Source: Cystobasidium ongulense
Lineage: Eukaryota; Basidiomycota; Cystobasidiomycetes; Cystobasidiales; Cystobasidiaceae
Direction of reading: 5' to 3'
Assembly (NCBI GenBank): GCA_022835595.1
Contig: BQUP01000002.1
Location: forward strand, 1,164,534 to 1,228,533
Length of the DNA stretch: 64,000 bases
Shown: piece by piece, positions 56,301 through 64,000 of the stretch
How the letters are laid out: each line of letters starts with the position of its first letter
Numbering within the stretch: position 1 is the stretch's first letter
Translations under genes and position numbers: made by a program
The notes under the pieces: generated by a model
The model's input: only the letters and a program-made list of their open reading frames with translations
Told to the model about the DNA's origin: nothing
Database searches by the model: none

Positions 56301-59138
56301 CTACTCCTCAACCTTAAGTTTCGTCTCCTTGAAAGGCTGAACGGGATGACCGAGCTGAGCAGACAGAACCTGCAGAGCAATAAGACGAGTAAAGAACCGC
56401 GCATGACCGCAGCCTCCTCCTGTCATGAAAAGGTTGGGTGCACCACAAGGTACGAATGCCCCTTTGTGTTCGCCCTGCAAATCAAAAAGGTTAGTAAATG
56501 GTATTGGAGACTGGATGAGATATCTTGGGCATTACCTCTTCGTCAATTCCCCAGAACCTGGAAAAAAGAAATGTAGAGAATGAACTCAAGTCTTTCAAGC
56601 GATCAGCTGGCCAAGGCTTGCTCACTCGTCTAGCTTATCTGCCCATTCTGGCGCCAAGAATTGCCGTGCTGCCACTGTGAGATCTTTTTCAAATCTGCAG
56701 ACAGATGTAATTGCGCGACTTCAGTAAGAGATGATGTGGAAACAGGCTTTATGCTAAACACTAACCCAGTAGCGAAAACGACAAGATCGGCTGGAAGATT
56801 TGTACCATCCTGGAACTCGATGCCATCCTCGTTGAAAGCTACGATAGTAGCCTTTCCCTTGACCTTGATCTGAGCAAGAAACAACGAGCAATCAGACACG
56901 AGATTGGCTCAACGATGCTGTGCCGGCCTCGCCCTACCTTTCCCTCTACAATCTTTTCGCTGGCCCCATGGTTCTGAAATCGCAGAACAATCGTCATAAT
57001 GGTCCTTTCTTTCACGTAATCGACTGTTGACGATACTTACCATGTAGTGACCGCCAAAGCGGACCAAGAGATGATCGATGAAATCGCCCCTTCTATCAAC
57101 TGCAAATCCAGCCTTCTCAAGACCGTCGAACAGCTCACTGTATGGCAGGAGAGAAGGTTCAGCTTCGTGGCAATGTACCATGTCAACGTAAAAGCCACTC
57201 ACGGAGAAGCATCGAATTGAGGATCGAAAACGTTATAGCACATCAAGCGCGATGCCGCTGTCGGTACGGCCCAGAAGAGACGATCTGACATGTCTTGGGA
57301 TCGCTGGTCATGCGGTGGCCATGCAACTGAAAAATTGGCTGGTAAGCTTGCGGTAGATTTGCAATCTTTACTGGCAGCAGCTCACAATTTAAGAATCCTG
57401 TCATGAAGTCCCGCGGTATCACATCTGTTCAATTGCAAGTGGTTCAGCTGGGAAAGTCAGAGAAGGCCGCTTCGATACTTGGCCTTACAAGTCTTCTGGC
57501 GTTGAACCATAGTGACCTCAGCACCAGCCTCCTGAAGATTTTCGGCCATGTCATGTCCAGTATTGGCGGTACCAATAACGATGGCTTTCTTTCCCTTCCA
57601 GTCCTTGGCATTTTGCCACTGGACGGAATGTATGACTTTGCCCTTGAAGTTTTCCATTCCAGGATAATGTGGCATAAGTGGTCGACTACCGCCTGATCCG
57701 ATAGCGAGCACAATATGATTGCCAATCAAGGTACGTTGACGACCGTTGTGATCAACTTTCATCGTCCATTCGCGCTTGCTTTCATCGAAATTGCATTCTT
57801 GGATATTGCTGGAGAGCCACATGTCCTGCAAAGTAGAGGTACTTAACGGAAGGTTATATGATAAACCCGACTAAGCTGATCAAAGCGTACCAAATCGTAA
57901 CGCTTCGCGTAATACTGATAACCTTTTTTCAGCTCGGCAGCTGTTAGCCATTCGCCGTACTCTTTCTCGTTGAAGGTTGGGCCGAATGCCAGATCATCTA
58001 GGACGCAGATCAGTCAGCTTTAATGCCCTGTAGTCCATCTACTAGTCGAAAGGACATACTGAAGCGATGAGGTGTATGCAGATACAAGCTCTCATACCGG
58101 TTCGTCCAATTATCTCCAATCTCCTTGTTCTTCTCTACTACCACAGCATCCAACTCTAAAGCCTTCAGGTATCCAGCTGCAGACAAACCAGCTTGCCCAG
58201 CCCCTACGACAATGGCATCGACTCTTCGCACTTCGTCTTCACGATTGGCGGTATCGATCTTCCCCGGCACATGTCCATTCGGCTTGGGCGTAGTCCCCTT
58301 CTTTGCTTGGATATAATCTCTGTATTGTCTATTCTTAGCCAAGCCAATATCGGTTGCTGGCTCGACATCTCTCTCTGCATCAGGGTATACTTTGCGCAGA
58401 TTGAGCATTTCGTGGCCTTGGATGTTCTCCATCAGGGTTTGGAGGGACCAGACTTGCCATGTGTCTGCACCATTGGGGCCGGGTACGATGTTCAAGAAGC
58501 CAATATGACTAGCTGGGAGACCTCCTGCGGTCGTGTCGAAGGTAAACGCAGCAAAGATGTAGCGATTGTTATCGCCACCTAGCTCTGCTACCGCTGCCGA
58601 ATCTTCTACATACTCGAAATTTGTTGGCTTTCGAGTCTTGCAGAGATGTAGCCAGGTTGCTCGTGCTCTTTCTCCGCCTGTAGTGCAGAGAAGAAAGATC
58701 AGGTCACTAGGAATCCTCTATGAGCCAGGAAGCTTGTTGGCGTGCAGCAACCTACCATAGATGGTTCGAATCGATTGAGACATTGCGAGCATGTCGCGGT
58801 ACAAGCAGTCTTCCGTGAAGAAATCCGCTGGCATATCAGGTAACTTCTTGAGGAGGCCTTTGGCGACGGCATTAAGATCTGTATCCGCAGGCTGAGGAGG
58901 CACGTGGTCGGTAAGTGAGTCGCGGGAACTGCCCAGAAGTCGAAGGTGATAGCCTTACAATCGTGCATGATGGAAGCTTCCCAGGGAGGTATTCAAGTCC
59001 CTGTGGAATAGGTTCGATTATATTAGGATCCATTTGTTCTCTGTACCCATTGCACATGTTCCAAGCGACATGATACTGCCGACTTACGCTTACCGCCTTC
59101 GGCGTCGGAACAGTCGCTGGCACAATCATGCTAGGCAT
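56301..59138 (-). CDS. Flavin-containing monooxygenase with N-terminal NTF2-like part
   Basis: An FAD/NADPH enzyme that inserts oxygen into a small substrate (N-, S- or Baeyer-Villiger type). About ten exons start at MPSMIVPATVPTPKA (59138). The first ~200 residues (MPADFFTEDCLYRDMLAMSQ, then NRYIFAAFTFDTTAGGLPAS) resemble an NTF2/SnoaL-like alpha+beta domain, which is found fused to this FMO subgroup in fungi. The FAD site is DAIVVGAGQAGLSAAGYLKA with EIGDNWTNRYESLYLHTPHR. The NADPH site is KAIVIGTANTGHDMAENLQE, and the later DLVVFATG motif is kept. It ends KLKVEE. The gene is divergent from an SDR and opens the enzyme cluster at the right end. Substrate unknown; most junctions were checked in phase but not every exon was summed. 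Confidence 0.85.
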
Positions 59139-59505
59139 TATGACTGGAAGTGACCTATGTCTGAATGAGAGATGGCTCTTGGAAACAATATTAGAACAGT
59201 GGAAAGAGGACGATGCACATCGCGTATCCCCATAACTCAGCCTTTGCGATCTGGCCGCTCCGAGTCTTCGGTCTTGACTGGCCGGGGTTTCTTGATCTCC
59301 GCCTTCTCCAGGCTTATACTCCCCCTTTTTGGCAATCCGTCTAATTGTCCGGATCTTGCATGGAGAATCGAACTTGGCCGAATCCACCGGCCATTCGAGC
59401 GACAGAGCCCCAGACCGAGCATGCAAGCGTGACTAAAGTTTCGTGATCCTTCTCGCTCCTCTGCTGTGCTATTGCCCTTGCCTAAGTCCAATCAAAGCGT
59501 CAAGC
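59139..59505. promoter_or_regulatory. Shared promoter of the monooxygenase and first SDR
   Basis: A 367-bp divergent intergenic region between two enzyme genes of the right-end cluster. CGG triplets occur (for example near 59250-59290), compatible with a Zn(II)2Cys6 regulator, but no symmetrical site was established. Confidence 0.5.
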
Positions 59506-60652
59506 ATGTCAGATTCGCGTACACTCACCGCTCTTGTGGTAAGTTGGATAGTTGACGCTCCCGCTCGGCATCCCGTTTGTCTTCTCTGATCGACTGGCGC
59601 GTGCTGCTTGTCCAGGTTGGCGGCTCGTCCGGTATTGGCCTCTCTACAGTCAAGCATTTCCTAAGAAAAGGTGTCAAGCCATGCATTGCCGATATCAACG
59701 AGAAGACCGGTCGTGCAGCTCAAGAGGAGCTCAAGAAACTTGGGCATGAAGTTGGATTTGTGGCACTCGATATTACCAGCAACGAAAGTATACAAGCTGG
59801 CATCAAGTCTGCTGCCGACATTCTCGGTGTCATCGACTTTGCTGTCAACACAGCTGGCATTACCGGACCGATGACACCCATGCATGAACTCGAAGACGAT
59901 CAGTATTACAAGATCACCAAAATCGATATGGATGGCTGCTTCAAGTTCATGAAATACATCCTACAGTATTTCCGAGCTCAAGAGCCACGTTTTATTCGGC
60001 ACGATGAAGGCGTCGCTTGGGAGCCGGTTTATCAGCGAGGTAGCTTGGTGAACCTTGCATCCAGTATAGCGACTGTCTGCCAGCCTTTACTCGGTGCTTA
60101 CTGTAGGTGTTGCCAATTTGACGGTCGTCAGACTTTGCTTATATCAGTTCTCTACTCAGGCGCCGCTAAGGCAGGAGTAGTACTCATGTCCAAATCAGCA
60201 GCACTTGAAAATGCGGACCAGGGCATCAGGGTCAATATCATCAGCCCAGGACTCACCTACACGCCGTTGTTGAAGAACGATCCGGGTTTCGACATTGCTT
60301 TCGGTGAGCCAGCCTTCGTTGCTATATAGGTATATGAAAGCATATGCCTTGTCGCTGAAGACACCCTTTACTCCATAAGCTACTGAACACTATCTGAAAG
60401 ACCAGCCAATGTGAGTAAGAGCTCGACCAGGAACGGTCAGTATGCTGACGACCTGTTTGCAAACTAGTGGACGTTTCGGACACCCGGACGAGATTGCTGC
60501 TGGAATTGTATTCACGGCCATGGATACTGCTTCTTTCATGACTGGTACGAACTGGGGGTAAGTGTGCTTGTCTGTGCGTGAATACACGTATTCGGTCTTG
60601 ACTTACGGACTTGTTCGTATACAGGCCGGATGGTGGCTACCAAATCGCATAG
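59506..60652 (+). CDS. Short-chain dehydrogenase/reductase (SDR 1)
   Basis: An NAD(P)-dependent oxidoreductase of the classical SDR fold. The first exon is 33 nt (MSDSRTLTALV) and continues VGGSSGIGLSTVKHFLRKG; the usual TGxxxGxG reads VGGSSGIG. Further landmarks are VALDITSNESIQAG, VIDFAVNTAGITGPM and the catalytic Ser in LVNLASSIATV. The catalytic Tyr/Lys are recovered only by splicing: exon end TAC T joins GC GCC GCT AAG to give YCAAK. The rest reads GIRVNIISPGLTYTPLL, then GRFGHPDEIAAGIVFTAMDT and PDGGYQIA to 60652. It shares with SDR 2 a block around an EPRFIR/EPRLIR motif and YQRG(S/A)LVN, so the two are paralogues. Confidence 0.88.
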
Positions 60653-61013
60653 CGTGATACCTGGTAGATAAGTATGCTAGTTCAGTCAAGCCTACATCGT
60701 CGAGTTTTTCGCTGTCTCGTAGCTGTATTTGGTGGCAAGAGTTTTGCTTGACTTGATGCAGACCTGTGGGCCAGCATACTTTGCTCTTGCCATATTGCCA
60801 AACTAAGCACCGCGGAGACTTGATGGACGTCTCGGGCGCGTAGTGCTCTTACGTTCTGCGTAACCGAGCCCGCAAGGTCTGCAGACAACCGCTGCGGATT
60901 TTCATGAACGAAATCCGCCGCTATCAGCCTGCCTGCAACCAGACGTAACGCCTTTCAGCTTCTGGCAACCAAAACACTCACTAAGGACCCACACCGCCTA
61001 GTACAGCTTCACA
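60653..61013. other. Intergenic: SDR 1 terminator, cupin promoter
   Basis: A 361-bp spacer between two plus-strand genes of the cluster. Nothing else is seen. Confidence 0.55.
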
Positions 61014-61622
61014 ATGGACCTACATCAAGTGCGACGCGTAGTAACAGCCTACAATGCTGAAGGTCATGCAGTCTTCTCTCAGGACAATCTCGTAGAGAAG
61101 GTGTTACCACCTGCTGGAAGCTCGAAGACCAAGTTTTCCGTGAGACTCCCTAGGATTCGTGTCCTAAGGCTATATACTAACGTGTATTATGCAGCCTATT
61201 TGGGGAACCACCACCTTCCCAAGCAAGCTTGAGCTGGTGGGCGGACGCGACGGCGCTGATGACCTGGGAAAGCCAATCGTAAATCCAGGTGGTTCAACCT
61301 TTCGCATGTAAGTGACTTTGCTGTTCTGTTGGGGCTGCGTCAAGTCACAGTCAAAGCTGAGTCGTGATATATACTAGCGTCGACACTCCAGCCGGCGGGA
61401 GTTCTCCATTTCACAGAACTGAAAGCATTGACTACATCATTGTGCTAGACGGCGAAATCATTTTGGAACTGGAGAACAATGAACAGACTGTCTTGAAAGC
61501 TGGTGACGTGGCCATACAACAAGGAACGTATGTACTTCTGTCAAAACCTCGCACACAGCTCTAACCCATTTCTGACCTGCGGATCATTCCTCCTTAGCCT
61601 GCACCGTTGGATCAATGCGACT
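61014..61622 (+). CDS. Cupin-domain protein (3' end not resolved)
   Basis: A small single-cupin protein. Exon 1 starts MDLHQVRRVVTAYNAEGHAV and ends KTKFS. Exon 2 opens PIWGTTTFPSKLELVGGRDG and ends GGSTFRI. Exon 3 has the cupin motifs VDTPAGGSSPFHRTESIDY and IIVLDGEIILELENNEQT with KAGDVAIQQGT. Exon 4 begins LHRWINATQSTCR. Metal ligands of cupin motif 1 (His, with Glu nearby) and a His in motif 2 are present. After CR a donor GTGAGTCC follows, but the next exon is unclear; one option runs on from about 61722, so the end given is the last supported base region. Such proteins near oxidoreductases often bind or modify small acids. No exact role is claimed. Confidence 0.65.
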
Positions 61623-62074
61623 CAGTCGACATGTCGGTGAGTCCACAAAGTCTTTCTTCAGCGAGATGCAAGAAGCCGAAGTGTTCTCTTTTACGAAGCT
61701 TTGCATGCGTGGCCCTCGCTGCTCAGCCTTTGGAAGTTCCAGGCGCCACCTTGGCGGGCCCCACCTTCCCATAAGACGCGTTCGCCGATCAGCCGGAGTA
61801 ATAGCTTTGTTTCGTTCCTGTATTCGGAGAATTAGAACGGCTTCTGGAAGCGGCTTTCCTTCCCGCTTCTTTGTCAAGAGCTTCGGACATTGTAAGTCAG
61901 CTGTCGGCTGCCTACAGATTCGCCTTCGCTTCAACGGAGCTCAGAATTACTACTAAAGATACACCGGACCGAGCTACTTGGCCGAGTCTGAACGTTTTGG
62001 CGACTGCGAGCCTCCCTCGTTGCAGCCATCCTGAGTGTTGCCGTTCACTCTAGCCATACATTCAATCAATAGCA
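61623..62074. other. Cupin-gene 3' region and SDR 2 promoter
   Basis: About 450 bp that probably include a final cupin exon and the SDR 2 upstream region. Long open frames exist in two phases at 61615-61956, so the exon could not be fixed. Confidence 0.4.
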
Positions 62075-63286
62075 ATGGTCGCCATGGAACTCAAGGAGAA
62101 GTCGGTCTGTCTGATCGTAAGCTGGAAGCCTCGTCTGAAAATCCGTTCTATGTCTGATTACTATGCTTGGGCCCCACGTGGTTTGCAGACGGGCGGAGCC
62201 AGCGGTATTGGAAAGGAGACAGCCAAACTCTTCGCCCAAAACGGTCATCGGGTCGTCATAGCAGACCGCTCTGTTGAAATTTCGGAAGCTACAGTCAAAG
62301 AAATAGAAGGACAAGGCGGCGAAGCTGCTTTTGTCCAGCTCGACATTGCGAATGAAGCATCGGTCCAGGCCTCGATTGACTTCACCTTGAGCAAGTACGG
62401 CAGGATCGATACAGCTGTCAATTGTGCTGGAATTGGAGGTCCCTCTTTCCTCGGTCACGAAATTCCTGCTGCTGCATGGCGAAATGTCATTGACATCGAT
62501 CTTCACGGGACATTCTACTTTACCAAGGCAATTGTGGCGTACTGGCTCACACAGGAACCAAGACTGATTCGGGATGATACTGCATATGGCCTAGGCAAGG
62601 TAAGCATGCAATCTGGCTTCCCTTGCTGAGCGCTAATAGCTAAAGCTTTCCGTTGACTGTCACCAGGTCTACCAACGAGGTGCTTTGGTCAACATTGCCA
62701 GCGTCAATGCTCATTTGGCTTCCTTTACTATGGGCGGGTATGGTATGTCTCTTTCCATAACTCACATAGCTAACTTGCTGGCTCTTGGCTTACCTAGTTG
62801 GTCTAGTTGCTGCAAAGCACGGAGTACTCGGACTTAGCAAGAACTTCGCTTATGAGCAAGCCCGCAATCATATCAGAGTATGTTGAGCATCCAGAATCTA
62901 AACACTCATAAGTGCTGAGCTCAAATCTCACGTAACACCCACAGATCAACACCGTTAGTCCAGGATGCGTCTACACGCCCATCATGCAAGCTCCAGGCTT
63001 CAACTTCAACAATGTCAAGGAGAAATACCTTCAGAACCAGGCTATGTAGGTGGAGCCGCCTAATTTGACTGAGGAATTAACTGACCTACGTATGTGCATC
63101 AGCAAACGATTCGCACATCCCGCCGAAATTGCGACTGCCAATTTCTTCCTTTGCTCGGACGAAGCCTCGTTCTGTACTGGTACCGGTAAGTAGCAGATGT
63201 ATTCAAAAGATGGACAATTCATCGCAGATGCTAACCGTCTTTGCGCCTCAGATCTTCTTCTCGATGCTGGCTGGTCTTCGCATTGA
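62075..63286 (+). CDS. Short-chain dehydrogenase/reductase (SDR 2)
   Basis: A classical SDR oxidoreductase. Exon 1 (MVAMELKEKSVCLI) splices to TGGASGIGKETAKLFAQNG, restoring the full TGxxxGIG cofactor motif. Next are VQLDIANEASVQAS, IDTAVNCAGIGGPSF and LVNIASVNAHLAS with the catalytic Ser. The catalytic YxxxK comes from a junction: TAT G joins TT GCT GCA AAG to give YVAAK, using the acceptor GGTCTAG. The C-terminal half reads RINTVSPGCVYTPIMQAPGF, then KRFAHPAEIATANFFLCSDE and LLLDAGWSSH. It is a paralogue of SDR 1 (shared EPRLIR and YQRGALVN block) and lies in the same orientation with the cupin between them. The first ATG (62075) is used; a second is three codons on. Confidence 0.88.
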
Positions 63287-63582
63287 TTAAATGTCCGTTG
63301 TTAGCGCAAGTAGTCCATGGTCGTGTTGTGGGAGCTGTAGTTGACTACCGCATTGGCGATGGCTGTGATCTTGCCCGTGAAAGAAGACCGTACTTGAATA
63401 TGCGTCCGTGGCACCTTTGAATACTGTGTTTTGAAGCCTTCCTGTACTGAAGTTGCCACCACTGCTTGCTCCGTCTCGTTGAAGTCGAAGTGAGGAGCAC
63501 CGGCTTGCTTTAAGCCCCATCCGTGCGTCCAAGCATGCGTGGCCCAAAGGCATGACTCGAGCAGCTCGGACAAGGTCTAGAA
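63287..63582. other. Intergenic: SDR 2 terminator and regulator promoter
   Basis: 296 bp upstream of the Zn(II)2Cys6 gene. The minus-strand frames here match nothing recognised. Confidence 0.5.
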
Positions 63583-64000
63583 ATGGCACGCGACATCCCG
63601 GTCAGCCAAGAAGGCAGCAGTGCACCCCCGGAAGACTCGCATGATGGTTCGGATGCTGGGTCGGGCCAGGCTGCCAGTGGTCTAGACGAGGGAAGCGGAG
63701 CCAGCAAGAAGAGGAAGAATGTCCCCAAGCCTATAGCGAAGGCCTGCAATGAGTGTGCAAGACGAAAAGCTCGTGTGAGTGTGATATTGCGACTCTATCG
63801 GCACTTCGACGGGTGCTGACTTGCTGTTTCAAGTGTCCTGGGGGTTTGCCGTGCGCCGCTTGTGTCAAGAACGGTACTTTTTGCGAATACACTGCAGCTC
63901 AGCGACGGTGAGAGAAGCCTGGATAGCTTCCAGACCCGAAATCAGACTGACTTGCTCGTCAATTCAGCGGGCCCAAGGTGAAGAAGCGCGTATCTTCACA
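63583..64000 (+). CDS. Zn(II)2Cys6 transcription factor, N-terminal part
   Basis: The start of a fungal binuclear-zinc regulator that runs off the right edge. Exon 1 begins MARDIPVSQEGSSAPPEDSH and ends NECARRKAR; the next exons give CPGGLPCAACVKNGTFCEY and RGPKVKKR. The cysteines follow C-x2-C-x6-C-x5-C-x2-C-x6-C exactly, with the first intron placed in the middle of the finger. The basic linker after the finger is typical. Being next to the SDR-cupin-SDR-FMO genes, it is the natural candidate for their pathway-specific activator; CGG-triplet sites in their promoters would be expected. Its effector domain is outside the window. Confidence 0.88.

Noticed and set aside
58765-58785. tRNA-like GGTTCGAATC box
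   Set aside because: It lies inside the monooxygenase coding region and no acceptor stem or A-box surrounds it.

Overview
The window looks like nuclear DNA of a basidiomycete fungus, probably a Tremellomycetes-like yeast or a relative. Almost every gene is broken by short introns of about 50-90 nt with GT...AG ends and CTGAC/CTAAC-like branch sites. The conserved proteins are eukaryotic and fungal: N-myristoyltransferase, Vps35, Pex14, Cox6, L21 and class II aldolase. The phylum call rests on gene style and family content, not on a marker tree. I assembled exons by hand. In most models the phases add up to a whole number of codons, which is the main support for them.

Left part (1-10.3 kb): the N-terminal part of the TFIIH helicase Ssl2/XPB runs off the left edge. 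Next comes a maltose-type pair, a GH13 alpha-glucosidase and an alpha-glucoside/hexose MFS permease, transcribed divergently from one 351-bp promoter. Then follow a small single-pass membrane protein and class II fructose-bisphosphate aldolase (FBA1). The 5' half of FBA1 is cut into tiny exons, including one of 2 nt, one of 12 nt and one of 6 nt.

Middle-left (11.7-28.7 kb): a homeodomain regulator with a very long Ser-rich tail; a YeeE/YedE-type sulfur (thiosulfate) transporter; three tandem F-box paralogues, one decayed; N-myristoyltransferase with 11 exons; a secreted Ser-rich protein ending in a double-psi beta-barrel; an IMPACT/YIH1-domain protein; and a secreted glycoprotein of unknown role.

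Middle (29.4-43.8 kb): retromer Vps35 and, divergent from it, a 588-aa low-complexity protein ending in a CaaX box. Between 35.4 and 41.0 kb two copies of the ribosomal protein gene RPL21 face each other. The right copy is complete. The left copy is a 462-bp intron-containing fragment that has gained an in-frame ATG and a new tail. A lactonohydrolase and a polytopic membrane protein lie between them. From 41.0 to 43.8 kb I see no convincing gene, only exon-like pieces.

Right part (43.8-64 kb): COX6 and a mitochondrial L10 protein share a promoter. They are followed by a single-pass membrane protein with three PY motifs, PEX14, a ZIP zinc transporter and a DUF89/ARMT1 metal-dependent phosphatase. 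The last 8 kb hold an enzyme cluster: a flavin monooxygenase with an N-terminal NTF2-like part, an SDR, a cupin protein, a second related SDR and the start of a Zn(II)2Cys6 regulator. It looks like a small catabolic or secondary-metabolism cluster that continues past the right edge.

I found no tRNA or rRNA gene, CRISPR array or mobile element.
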